Assembly: GCA_025655575.1 (NCBI GenBank)
Contig: JAHXIP010000001.1
Coordinates: 391,582-455,581 of the forward strand
Length of the DNA: 64,000 nucleotides
Direction of reading: 5' to 3'
DNA from: Candidatus Thiodiazotropha sp. (ex Monitilora ramsayi)
GTDB taxonomy: Bacteria; Pseudomonadota; Gammaproteobacteria; Chromatiales; Chromatiaceae
Shown one piece after another: positions 9,013 to 17,050 of this stretch. The number at the start of each line of letters is the position of its first letter. Position 1 is the first letter of the stretch. Below the pieces are notes generated by a model. The model saw only the letters and a program-made list of their open reading frames with translations. It was not told where the DNA came from and did not search any database. The position numbers and the translations under genes are program-made.

Positions 9013-10425
9013 TTAGGAGCTGCTTGAATCAATGACTATGGTGTCGATGTCTCCGTCATAGCCCGCATCTGTCGCTTTGACTTTTTCACCTGCACTCGGT
9101 GGCGTTGTGGTGCTGTGCGTGAAGACAATACCGAGTAGGGTGATAGTAGTGGCGTCCGCTGAATCAACAGGCGCTTCAATCACCAGTGGGGTGGAAGGAT
9201 CGGAATCTTCACGCTCGATGCTGTGGGCATAGTAGTCACTGCCATTTGCAGAGAGTTCGACTTCCACATAGTCGTCCACATTGAGCTCATTCAGGGTGAA
9301 GCTACCGTCTCCGTCACTGCTGCTGTCATATGAGGAGCTGTCCTCGAAGGAGGTTGAGTTGTCGGTAGTGAAGGTCAGCGTTTCACCATTACCCAGATCA
9401 AGGGTGATGCTGCCGTTTTTCGGGTCGCCATCAGAAGTGACTTCGGTGACAAGCGCCTTGATTTCAATCTCCCCATCTTCACGCTCAACTTCATGCACAA
9501 TGAGGGTGCCGTCGACCATATGTCCCTCTACCTCGACTTCAGTGCCAATCAGCTGAGGGTCTACCGGGTCGTTGAAGACGACAGGGATATCGTTGACGGT
9601 GTAACCATCCACGTCGTTACCCATCAGGATGCCTCTGATCTCGGCATCGTGATCGTCATCGCTGTCGTCGATCAGGTCATCATCATCCGGCTCGATTCTT
9701 ACCACTTCGTTATTACCGGCATTGTCGACCAGTTCTATCTCAACATAAGTGCCTACCGGATCGCTCGGCAGATCGGAATCGATGTCGACGCTGCTGCTGA
9801 TGTCATAAGGACCTGCGATACTGCCGTTTTTCAGCTCAAGGGTAATGGTCATTCCATCGTATTGGGTAACGGTGCCTTTGACCTCGTAGTCATGGTCGCT
9901 ATCGGATTGCAATTCGATTCGGGATGCGACGATTTGCGAGCCGTCGAAGAAGCCGCTGACTTCGATCTCCTGACCTTCAGCAAGCCCGGAATAGCTGGCT
10001 CCGTCATCGAAGATCGTACTGTTGGCATCTGCGCTGACTGACATGCCGAGGATAGTGAATGTGGTGGTATCACCGCTTACTACCAGGCTGCCAGCGTCAA
10101 TCGGGCCTTCCAGGTCATCATCATAGTAGATGCTCTCGGCGGTGCCATTCTTGCCACTGCTGTCGACACTGCCCACTACCTTGACCTTCATGCCAACGCC
10201 AAGCGCACTGTCGTCTGAGGCCGATTCGTCGTCCACGTAGTAGCTGGCATGGGAGGTGTCATATTTCACGCCGTTAACGTAAATGCTGCCAAACCCGTCA
10301 ATTTTACCGATGCTGGTTGTTGTGTTTGCTGTGCTTGCAGAACTCCCTCCGCCACCACCGCATGCGGTGAGCAGACCAGCTGTGGTGAGAGCTGACATCA
10401 CCAAAAAGAGTTTTTTCAGTTTCAT
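9013..10425 (-). CDS. DUF5666-domain acidic lipoprotein
   Basis: A 470-residue exported protein with a lipoprotein signal: a short basic start, a hydrophobic stretch, then L-L-T-A-C with the lipid-bearing Cys22, followed by a Gly/Ser linker. The mature part is a series of small beta-barrel (OB-like) units of the DUF5666 type, with repeats such as G-F-G-S-I-Y-V-N-G-V-K, V-G-M-K-V-K-V-V-G-S, G-Q-E-I-E-V-S-G-F and G-T-E-V-E-V-E-G-H. It is extremely rich in Asp, Glu and Ser and almost free of Lys late in the chain, which suggests a Ca-binding or halophilic-type surface. The function of the family is unknown. It is a single gene with its own terminator, transcribed divergently from the next gene. 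Confidence 0.85.
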   Translation of the reverse strand: MKLKKLFLVMSALTTAGLLTACGGGGGSSASTANTTTSIGKIDGFGSIYVNGVKYDTSHASYYVDDESASDDSALGVGMKVKVVGSVDSSGKNGTAESIYYDDDLEGPIDAGSLVVSGDTTTFTILGMSVSADANSTIFDDGASYSGLAEGQEIEVSGFFDGSQIVASRIELQSDSDHDYEVKGTVTQYDGMTITLELKNGSIAGPYDISSSVDIDSDLPSDPVGTYVEIELVDNAGNNEVVRIEPDDDDLIDDSDDDHDAEIRGILMGNDVDGYTVNDIPVVFNDPVDPQLIGTEVEVEGHMVDGTLIVHEVEREDGEIEIKALVTEVTSDGDPKNGSITLDLGNGETLTFTTDNSTSFEDSSSYDSSSDGDGSFTLNELNVDDYVEVELSANGSDYYAHSIEREDSDPSTPLVIEAPVDSADATTITLLGIVFTHSTTTPPSAGEKVKATDAGYDGDIDTIVIDSSSS

Positions 10426-10489
10426 CTCATCCTGTCCTGTATTGGTATTAAAGGGCCACTTAACAATAATCGTGTTTTAATTATTAAAC

Positions 10490-10505
10490 TGGGAATTATT
10501 TCCCA
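10490..10505. promoter_or_regulatory. Short palindrome in a divergent promoter region
   Basis: TGGGAA-TTAT-TTCCCA, a perfect 6+6 inverted repeat 65 bases upstream of the DUF5666 start, in the AT-rich spacer between two divergent genes. An AATAAT/ATTATT pair lies just beside it. It could be an operator, but no regulator is recognised for it. Confidence 0.35.
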
Positions 10506-10676
10506 ATATTGTTATGAAACAGATTCTAACCAAAATATTCAGTATTTCAAGTTTGTTTTTCATCTGGGTTGCTTGTGACCGATCCTTGGCAGGGATAAAA
10601 TTACAAAAAACACAGCCATGACAGATGGTTAGTAGAATTTTTGTTTGTGATCATATCAACGAGTCAGGAGTGGATG

Positions 10677-11282
10677 ATGGAGAAAAGGGGGCTGGTGGCG
10701 CTTGTCCTGATGGCGGCCCTGCTGCTTGTGGCCTACCGCCTCTATTTCACGGAGGATACTGTCGTGGTCCAGCCCTGGTATGAGGGACAGGACATTACTG
10801 AGGGTGATGGTCCCATACCTTTCAATGCGCGGCCGCAGGGAAAGCTCGTCTACCCTGAGAGGGATGACAATGGAGAGCTGCCGAGTGATGTCTACCGGGT
10901 CTATATCGAATCCGCTGCTACGGACTATTTTGAGCTGGCATTACTTACCGCGGCTTCCCAGGCGCTGTTTGAGAATCACCACCCTTCAATAGAGCAGTTG
11001 CGAAACAGCGTTGCGACTTATCGGGAGTGTAGCGGCGCCGAGGAGGGTGCCGACGGAGACTTTGCCATACTGCGCTATCGACCGGAACTCAGGCTCTGCC
11101 ACCCCCTGTTTTTTAAGCGGGAACAGGGTCTTTGGCGTCTCGATTTCGCAAACATGCGGGATGCTATTCAACACAATCATCGCAACTACTGGCATTTCAG
11201 TAATGGTGTTCCCCCTGCCACCTATGCTTTTGCATTCGAGGGCTGGTCATTTGACCGTAATGGCTATCCTATCATCGAATAA
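10677..11282 (+). CDS. Uncharacterised membrane-anchored protein
   Basis: About 201 residues, not recognised. The N-terminus (M-E-K-R-G-L-V-A-L-V-L-M-A-A-L-L-L-V-A-Y) is a signal anchor, so most of the chain should be periplasmic. Visible patterns are P-W-Y-E-G-Q-D-I-T near residue 30, a Cys at the middle (Y-R-E-C-S) and another in L-R-L-C-H-P-L-F-F-K, which might pair, and a C-terminal aromatic stretch (N-Y-W-H-F-S). I prefer the ATG at 10677 because AGGAG (10666-10670) then has a 6-base spacer; the ATG at 10674 is also possible. It is divergent from the DUF5666 gene and 177 bases ahead of the patatin gene. Confidence 0.7.
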   Translation: MEKRGLVALVLMAALLLVAYRLYFTEDTVVVQPWYEGQDITEGDGPIPFNARPQGKLVYPERDDNGELPSDVYRVYIESAATDYFELALLTAASQALFENHHPSIEQLRNSVATYRECSGAEEGADGDFAILRYRPELRLCHPLFFKREQGLWRLDFANMRDAIQHNHRNYWHFSNGVPPATYAFAFEGWSFDRNGYPIIE

Positions 11283-11459
11283 TCCTCAAGCGTTATGACC
11301 GGTTGACATGAAAATCGGTAGTCCCGAATAAGGCATTCCGCACAATTTTGTAGAACTCAAACAGCGTATACTTCACACATTCGATCTGTATGTGCCTGTA
11401 TCTGACGGGCTTGATCCTGTCAGATATCAGGGAAGGTCTCGTTGAGCGGGGGTTTTACA

Positions 11460-12416
11460 GTGAGCGAAAAACTGCGAATCAAGCCAAGAATTGGTATCGC
11501 GCTTGGCAGTGGCGCGGCGCGAGGCTGGGCGCATATCGGCGTTTTTCGTGGGCTTACTGCACTGGGTATCGAGCCTGAAATTATCGCAGGCAGCTCGGTT
11601 GGAGCGCTGGTGGGGGCAGCTTACGCAGCAGGACAGATTGATCAGTTTGATGCCTGGGCGCGGGCGCTGGATTGGAAAGGAATCATAAAGTATCTCGATC
11701 CCAGTCTGCTGGGAGGGGGACTGATAGAGGGTGAAAAACTTACCGATCTGGTTGGGCGCTATGTACAGGATCTCTCCTTCGATGGACTGCCTCGAAATCT
11801 GGGAATTGTGGCCACCGAACTGGAGGGTGGGCGTGAGATCTGGTTTCGTGAAGGGCCGGTGATAGAAGCGGTACGGGCCTCCATCGGTCTGCCTGGCCTC
11901 TTTACTCCCTTTGAGGTTGAAGGCCGTTGGTTGGTGGATGGGGGACTGTCAAACCCTGTGCCGGTGTCACTCTGCAAGGCCATGGGGGCCGATATTGTGA
12001 TAGCGGTGAATCTGAATGGTGACATCCTTGGCCGCCACTTTCGGCATTTCGCAGATGACCGGACAAAGGGGGATGAAAAGCAGAAGGCTGATATCTGGGA
12101 GAGAATCACAGGACAGTTTAAAAGCACATTGAATACCCGTAAGGAGGTTCTCCTTTCTCGCTTATTCGGTGAGAGCAGAGACAAGCCGGGGCTTTATGAA
12201 GTGGTTGCCAGCTCCATCAATATCATGCAGGACAGGATTACCCGCAGCCGCATGGCAGGCGATCCCCCAGACATCATAATTACTCCACGACTCTCCCAGT
12301 TTGGGCTCATGGAGTTTGATCGTGCTGAAGAGGCTATCCGGGAGGGACAGGCTGCGGTGGAAAGGATGCAGCCAGCGCTGGAGATGTTACTGAACTATTC
12401 GTTGACGAAAGGATAG
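11460..12416 (+). CDS. Patatin-like phospholipase (RssA/NTE-type)
   Basis: A Ser-Asp dyad lipid acyl hydrolase of the patatin superfamily, short bacterial RssA/YchK type, probably acting on phospholipid or lysophospholipid at the inner face of the membrane. All signatures are present: the oxyanion loop G-S-G-A-A-R-G-W (16-23), the nucleophile elbow G-S-S-V-G with Ser46, and the D-G-G motif with Asp160. I use the GTG at 11460, seven bases after a G-rich ribosome site, which gives 318 residues beginning M-S-E-K-L-R-I-K-P. A TTG at 11442 in frame is the alternative. Its 3' end overlaps the convergent next gene by 22 bases. There is no signal peptide and no cyclic-nucleotide domain. Confidence 0.9.
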   Translation: MSEKLRIKPRIGIALGSGAARGWAHIGVFRGLTALGIEPEIIAGSSVGALVGAAYAAGQIDQFDAWARALDWKGIIKYLDPSLLGGGLIEGEKLTDLVGRYVQDLSFDGLPRNLGIVATELEGGREIWFREGPVIEAVRASIGLPGLFTPFEVEGRWLVDGGLSNPVPVSLCKAMGADIVIAVNLNGDILGRHFRHFADDRTKGDEKQKADIWERITGQFKSTLNTRKEVLLSRLFGESRDKPGLYEVVASSINIMQDRITRSRMAGDPPDIIITPRLSQFGLMEFDRAEEAIREGQAAVERMQPALEMLLNYSLTKG

Positions 12417-13279
12417 AAAGGTTCGCTGATGCGCTTGGTGGAGGGTGTTTCTTGTAGTATACGTGCCTTGACTCGGGTGACGGTGAGACCCTTGTTGTCA
12501 AAGACCACCGGAAAAAGGCGATAGACTCTGCTGGTTTCCTGAGGGCGTTTCCATGCGGCCTTTTCGAGTTTTTTTCTCAAAGCTTTGTCGAGTTCGAGTT
12601 GTAACAGCCAGGGGGCCTGCCAGTCGAGGTAATCCGAAACCATTCGCTGATGTTCGGGGATTGACCATGCGCTTTGCAGCAATAGTGGTGGAAAGGTCTC
12701 TGCTGGGATACACATACCGTCTGCGTCGATACCACAGCCAGATTTCTCTCGTTTAAACCAGCATGCGCTAGGTGCTTTTCCAGCTGTTTGACGGATGAGT
12801 GCTGCGAGATCACTTGTCTCGCCGGCTTCAGAATGGAATCCGCGACCTGATGCGCCTCCTGGATGCCAGGCAGGGGTATCCACTTCTGATAGGGAGTGAT
12901 CCCTCAGTGTGCTGTTGAGAAGGGCCAGTGGTTGTCGATTCTCTCCATCCAGCAGCCAGCATTCAAAACGGTCGGCAGCTGGAAACGGGACGTCTTGAGC
13001 ATGGCATTCCAAGGCCTGAATGAGCTGTTCGCCGACGGTCTCTATTAACTCGAAACTTGAAGCGCCACGTATCCTTGAGCGTTGGCGACCATTTTGTGGA
13101 TTCCAGTCACCATAACGTACCTCTGAAAGGCCCGTATGACTGATAATTCGTTCGTCAGCAACATAGAGTTTCCAGTCATGACCATCCAGACTTTCAGCGA
13201 TCCCGCCTGGAATGGATAGGACCTGTTGTACGCCATGAAAGGGTGACAACAAACGACGGCTGTAGCAGTTGATATCCAT
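12395..13279 (-). CDS. Uncharacterised protein, convergent with patatin gene
   Basis: A 294-residue soluble protein I do not recognise. It has no signal peptide or membrane segment and is rich in Trp, Arg and Glu. The N-terminus M-D-I-N-C-Y-S-R-R-L-L-S-P-F-H-G-V and the motif H-D-W-K-L-Y-V-A-D-E-R-I look conserved-protein-like. Six cysteines are scattered without a clear metal motif. The last 22 bases overlap the end of the patatin gene on the opposite strand, so the two transcripts must overlap. Codon use looks like that of the neighbours, which supports a real gene. Confidence 0.72.
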   Translation of the reverse strand: MDINCYSRRLLSPFHGVQQVLSIPGGIAESLDGHDWKLYVADERIISHTGLSEVRYGDWNPQNGRQRSRIRGASSFELIETVGEQLIQALECHAQDVPFPAADRFECWLLDGENRQPLALLNSTLRDHSLSEVDTPAWHPGGASGRGFHSEAGETSDLAALIRQTAGKAPSACWFKREKSGCGIDADGMCIPAETFPPLLLQSAWSIPEHQRMVSDYLDWQAPWLLQLELDKALRKKLEKAAWKRPQETSRVYRLFPVVFDNKGLTVTRVKARILQETPSTKRISEPFYPFVNE

Positions 13280-13625
13280 AACACAATTTTGGTTAGGCGT
13301 TGGGTAAAGCTCAAGATGTCTGAATCAATGGGATAGATAGGGTTTTCATTTCACTCTGACATGTTGTGAGTTTTCTTCATATCTATAAAGTTGGCTTAAA
13401 GCGAGTGATACTAGCTCTGGACACTTCGTTTTGTGGTGTTAGTCGGAGTGTCATTTTCTCTACATGGGAAGGTGGTTTGCGAGTATGAGCCACTTTTTTC
13501 GTCTGTAATCTTTTCCTTCATTCGGATCTTTCTCCGGGTCCTAGAGTGTCGAAAACTTTTACGTGGTAGATTTAAATTCCAGTTAACAATTTACTAAGAT
13601 GCTGTTTTGATTGAATAAAATATTT
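13280..13625. other. Intergenic region upstream of the PEP-CTERM gene
   Basis: About 350 bases with no coding signal. It separates a minus-strand gene from the sigma-54 promoter below. Two similar short words, GGAGTGTCATTTTC near 13446 and AGAGTGTCGAAAAC near 13543, lie 180 and 80 bases upstream of that promoter. This is the range where an enhancer-binding activator would sit. That reading is inference. Confidence 0.4.
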
Positions 13626-13641
13626 TGGCATCATAGTTGCT
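13626..13641 (+). promoter_or_regulatory. Sigma-54 (-24/-12) promoter of the PEP-CTERM gene
   Basis: TGGCA-N6-TTGCT with GG at 13627-13628 and GC at 13639-13640, exactly 10 bases apart, matches the RpoN consensus (TGGCAC-N5-TTGCW) at nearly every position. The start of the next gene is 40 bases downstream. PEP-CTERM genes in other proteobacteria are known to be driven by RpoN with the PrsK-PrsR two-component pair. Confidence 0.8.
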
Positions 13642-13680
13642 TCTGTAAGGGCATAGTGAATTTTTAACCTGGAGTACGTT

Positions 13681-14439
13681 GTGTTTAAGAAGTTGTCTAT
13701 AAGTAAAGGTTTTCTGGCGCTGGGCTTTTCATTCGCCATCGCGTTTTCCCTACCATTGAATGCTGGCATGCTGGGGTTCTGGTCTGATAACGGGTGGACT
13801 CCTATTGATGAGGAAGATGGTTTTACGTCCGGTGGTTATGTGGGTCCAGGTTGGGGTGGACAGACGTTTGATGCTGAGTATCTTTTCGCCAAGCAAGAGG
13901 GATCTATTCTTTCTATTGGCTTGCAGACAGGCTTTGATCTTGCTGACGGCAGCCAGGTTTATCGCAACAAGCAGTACTATGCTGGTGACTTGGCGCTTGC
14001 GTTCAATGGTGGAAGCTATGATTACGCAATCGATTTTGGATTGGTAACAAAAGACATCCAGGGAGACAATGTAGGCCTTGGTAGCGGTAATCAGGATGCA
14101 ACAGGACTTTACGCGGATGTTCAGTGGAATAATGACATCAGCTTCGGTCAATCTGCCCCCTTTGGCATGGATGAAGGCAGTTTTCTGGCGAGTGTTACCG
14201 GCACCAGTGGATCAGAGACCCTGGCTGATGGTAAAAGCTATTTTCGTACGGTGAGTTTCGATCTTGAAGACTTGGGTTTCAGAGTTAGTGATTTCAAGGC
14301 TCACTGGACCATGTCCTGTGGTAACGATGTGGTAGAAGGCAGTGCCCGTGTGCCAGAGCCCAGCCCGCTTTGGTTGATGATTGGTGGACTCCTTGCCCTG
14401 GTTGGCAGTCGTAAATTCAAAGGTGGTTTCAACGCCTGA
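13681..14439 (+). CDS. PEP-CTERM sorting-domain protein
   Basis: A 252-residue exported protein with a Sec signal peptide (residues 1-28, ending S-L-P-L-N-A-G). At the C-terminus is a PEP-CTERM tripartite signal: V-P-E-P-S at 224-228, a hydrophobic helix (L-W-L-M-I-G-G-L-L-A-L-V-G) and a basic tail (S-R-K-F-K-G). Such proteins are processed by an exosortase and released into the extracellular matrix with exopolysaccharide. The body is Gly-, Asp- and aromatic-rich with a beta-sandwich look (S-I-G-L-Q-T-G-F-D-L). The start is GTG, with GGAG about 9 bases upstream. It has a sigma-54 promoter and its own terminator, so it is a single-gene unit. No exosortase gene is in the window. Confidence 0.9.
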   Translation: MFKKLSISKGFLALGFSFAIAFSLPLNAGMLGFWSDNGWTPIDEEDGFTSGGYVGPGWGGQTFDAEYLFAKQEGSILSIGLQTGFDLADGSQVYRNKQYYAGDLALAFNGGSYDYAIDFGLVTKDIQGDNVGLGSGNQDATGLYADVQWNNDISFGQSAPFGMDEGSFLASVTGTSGSETLADGKSYFRTVSFDLEDLGFRVSDFKAHWTMSCGNDVVEGSARVPEPSPLWLMIGGLLALVGSRKFKGGFNA

Positions 14440-14461
14440 TTGAGAAAAGCTCCTCACTGCA

Positions 14462-14500
14462 AAGGGAACCTCAGGCTGTACCGGGGTTCCCTTTTTTTTT
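14462..14500 (+). terminator. Rho-independent terminator after the PEP-CTERM gene
   Basis: AAGGGAACC (14462-14470) pairs with GGTTCCCTT (14485-14493) and runs into an uninterrupted T tract to 14500. Confidence 0.9.
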
Positions 14501-14919
14501 GTACCAACTTGTCACGCTAAAATCATCTTAAGCTTGAGATGTCAGTTACCACGGCATATCCTTGATTAACTGCCTGGTTTATATCTAAGATTCTCACTTT
14601 CGCAGCATTGAATATCTCGCCTTTGTCTATTGAAATGTCTCCCCTTAAGGGATTCACTATTTCCAGTGAAATTGAGAATGAGTGGCGATCTGCAAAGCAG
14701 TACCGGCCACAATTATTTTTCACACCCTTGAATTTGTTACCCTTCTCCATTCATAGCTTGAGGTCTGGTTTGACAGACAGAAAAGCAGTTTTTGAATTGT
14801 CTGCATTTATTCATGGTTATATTGCTGCTAAGCATGAGCAGTCGCCGAGTCAAAAGAGCTCGACTCTTCTTACTGGTAGAAAGTGGGAACCTATTCAGTA
14901 ACCGCTGCCTCTTTAGAGT
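14501..14919. other. Intergenic region before the ECF sigma gene
   Basis: About 420 AT-rich bases. Short frames exist on both strands, but none has a recognisable family, a good ribosome site or neighbour-like codon use. I see no gene here. It probably holds the promoter of the sigma-factor/cytochrome pair. Confidence 0.5.
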
Positions 14920-15630
14920 ATGGAAGGAAAAGAGACCGTACTTAGGGCACATCTCCAACTCTTTGAAACACTGAGTGACGGTGAGGTTATCGTTCGAATT
15001 CTTGATGGTGATCATGCGCTCTATGAGTTGATCATGAGGCGCTATAACCGCAGGTTATTTCGGCTGGCTTATGGGATCCTGAATCATCATCTGCTGGCAC
15101 AGGATGCGGTCCAGGAGGCTTACGTCAATGCATTTCTTCATCTGGATCAATTTCGCGGGCCCGACGGTTTCGCTGCCTGGTTGATGAAAATAACTTCGCG
15201 TGCCGCCATTCGTCTAGCCCGTAAAGAGTCTGGTTTGCATATGGTTAGTTTGCAGATTGATGGCGTCGATCTGGTCGCTGAAAAAGCTGTTGAGCCTGAG
15301 CGCGCCACGATAAACGATGAGATCGTGCGTTTGTTGGAGGAAGCAGTCGACAGTCTGCCCAGGGACTTTCGGGTGGTAATGATGCTGCGGGAGTTCGAGG
15401 GTATGAGCACTGATGAAACTGCCAAGGTGCTAAATCTCAACCCTGCGACTGTAAAAACAAGATTACATCGTGCCAAAGGGATTTTGCGTGCCAAATTCAA
15501 ATATCGGCTGGATGAGATTTCTCCCTACGCATACCCATTTGCAGGCTCACGCTGTGACGCGATTGTGCAGAAAGTCTTTATCCGACTGAGGCATTTGAAC
15601 AACCTGACTGGACCGGAGGGTAAGTCATGA
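14920..15630 (+). CDS. ECF-type RNA polymerase sigma factor
   Basis: A 236-residue extracytoplasmic-function sigma factor. Region 2 lies at about residues 38-105 (Y-N-R-R-L-F-R-L-A-Y-G-I-L, D-A-V-Q-E-A-Y-V-N-A-F, F-A-A-W-L-M-K-I-T) and region 4 at about 135-195 (L-P-R-D-F-R-V-V-M-M-L-R-E-F-E-G-M-S-T-D-E-T-A, A-T-V-K-T-R-L-H-R-A). It directs polymerase to a dedicated regulon. A ~40-residue tail after region 4 contains F-A-G-S-R-C-D-A-I-V-Q-K-V and may sense or bind a partner. No anti-sigma gene is adjacent. Instead the cytochrome gene begins inside the last codons (overlap ATGA at 15627-15630), so the two are translationally coupled. Confidence 0.92.
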   Translation: MEGKETVLRAHLQLFETLSDGEVIVRILDGDHALYELIMRRYNRRLFRLAYGILNHHLLAQDAVQEAYVNAFLHLDQFRGPDGFAAWLMKITSRAAIRLARKESGLHMVSLQIDGVDLVAEKAVEPERATINDEIVRLLEEAVDSLPRDFRVVMMLREFEGMSTDETAKVLNLNPATVKTRLHRAKGILRAKFKYRLDEISPYAYPFAGSRCDAIVQKVFIRLRHLNNLTGPEGKS

Positions 15631-16949
15631 ATATTCGTAAACTGTTGATCGGCTTTCAGGCCTTTGCTGTGGCATGGTTACTTATCATGCCGTTACAGGT
15701 TTTTGCATCGGATCGACACTTTCGCGATGCCAGAGTATTTATCGATACATTGCGTTCCATCTCGAAGGGTCAGCAGGCTTTTCGGCACGATACTTTTGGT
15801 GATGAGGTATTCTGGACCGACAGGCTTCGTCTGCACGAGGCTATTGCAGGAGAGTCATTGGGGGGGGTAGGACCAGGCGTGGATCCGGCGACTGCACTGG
15901 CCGTGGGGTTGAAAGTCGATGTCAAAGCATTACCGAAAAGATTGCAGCGTGCGCTGAAAAGAGGTGAGGTGGATCTAACCGACCCTGCCACAACAATTGC
16001 GCTGCTTCAACTCGATGCCGTCGTTGGTGTAAAGGGTGAGGTAACCGATTCGGGACGACTGGAATCTATCGGTATTACCTGTGCACTGTGTCATAGCACG
16101 GTCGATGACTCCTTTACCAGCGGCATTGGTCGTCGGTTGGATGGTTGGGCGAATCGGGATTTGGATGTCGGTGTGATTATTTCTCTGGCGCCTGACCTTT
16201 CTGCTTTCACTGACTTGCTGAATGTGGACGAGCAGACTGTAAGGACAGTTTTAACAAGCTGGGGACCGGGTAAGTTTGATGCGTCCCTGCTGCTGGATGG
16301 AAAGGCCTTTCGGCCGGATGGCGGATCGGCTGCTGTACTGATCCCGCCCGCATTCGGCCTGGCAGGAATTAACCTGCACACATGGACAGGATGGGGATCG
16401 ATTACGCACTGGAATGCCTTTGTTGCAACACTGGAAATGGGTGGTCAGGGAACACTCTATGATCCTCGCCTCAATGATTTTGATAAGTTTCCTATAGCAG
16501 CTGTCAATGGCTTCGGGGATGTCAGGCCGGAGCAAGATCGGGTGACGCCAAAACTGGGTGTTTTACAACAGTATCAACTGGCCTTAAAGGCGCCAAAAGC
16601 GCCGCGTGGAAGCTACAACAAGGATGCAGCAAACAGGGGTAAGCGGGTATTTGAGCAGCAGGGAGACTGTGCACGTTGCCATGTACCTCCGCTGTTTAGC
16701 GAGCCCGGCTGGAATCTGCACTCACCTGAGGAGATCGGTATTGATGATTTCCAGGCAAGGCGGGGACCAGAAGACAGTTATAGAACAGCACCGCTTAAAG
16801 GCTTATGGACGCACAGTAAAGGCGGCTTCTATCACGATGGACGGTTTGCTACCTTAATGGATGTTGTCGAGCACTACGATACGACTTTTAATCTGCTTCT
16901 GAGCCAGGATGCCAAATCAGATCTGGTGGAGTATTTGAAATCTCTGTGA
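15627..16949 (+). CDS. Periplasmic diheme cytochrome c (peroxidase/MauG-like superfamily)
   Basis: A 440-residue exported c-type cytochrome with a Sec signal peptide ending near L-Q-V-F-A (residue 27). Two heme sites are visible, C152-A-L-C-H156 and C348-A-R-C-H352. The second lies in a conserved C-terminal cytochrome domain with the T-A-P-L-K-G-L-W and G-G-F-Y-H-D-G-R-F-A-T-L sequences of diheme peroxidase relatives. It overlaps the ECF sigma gene by four bases and should be made with it. A direct peroxidase role is only one option; electron transfer or a redox-sensing part for the sigma factor are others. It converges with the following hydrolase, with a stem-loop between them. Confidence 0.85.
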   Translation: MNIRKLLIGFQAFAVAWLLIMPLQVFASDRHFRDARVFIDTLRSISKGQQAFRHDTFGDEVFWTDRLRLHEAIAGESLGGVGPGVDPATALAVGLKVDVKALPKRLQRALKRGEVDLTDPATTIALLQLDAVVGVKGEVTDSGRLESIGITCALCHSTVDDSFTSGIGRRLDGWANRDLDVGVIISLAPDLSAFTDLLNVDEQTVRTVLTSWGPGKFDASLLLDGKAFRPDGGSAAVLIPPAFGLAGINLHTWTGWGSITHWNAFVATLEMGGQGTLYDPRLNDFDKFPIAAVNGFGDVRPEQDRVTPKLGVLQQYQLALKAPKAPRGSYNKDAANRGKRVFEQQGDCARCHVPPLFSEPGWNLHSPEEIGIDDFQARRGPEDSYRTAPLKGLWTHSKGGFYHDGRFATLMDVVEHYDTTFNLLLSQDAKSDLVEYLKSL

Positions 16950-17012
16950 TTCTCTCATGGGCTTGTTTCCGCTGATTTCAGAGCCATTTATCAAAGTGTG
17001 AACAGAGGCCCT

Positions 17013-17050
17013 ATACACCGTCAGTCTAATAATTCAGGCTGACGGTGTAT
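17013..17050. terminator. Stem-loop between convergent genes
   Basis: ATACACCGTCAG (17013-17024) and CTGACGGTGTAT (17039-17050) are perfect 12-base arms around a 14-base loop. They sit exactly between the cytochrome and hydrolase stops. There is no strong T run on either side, so it may act as a bidirectional terminator or mRNA end stabiliser. Confidence 0.65.

Noticed and set aside
9493..10041. 182-residue frame opposite the DUF5666 gene
   Set aside because: A shadow of the acidic low-complexity coding sequence; no start signal or motif.
14814..14830. Second GG-N10-GC spacing suggesting another sigma-54 promoter
   Set aside because: The flanking bases (TGGTT, CTGC) do not match the -24/-12 consensus.
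14523..15015. Short overlapping frames on both strands before the ECF sigma gene
   Set aside because: No recognisable family, no good ribosome sites, and they overlap one another.
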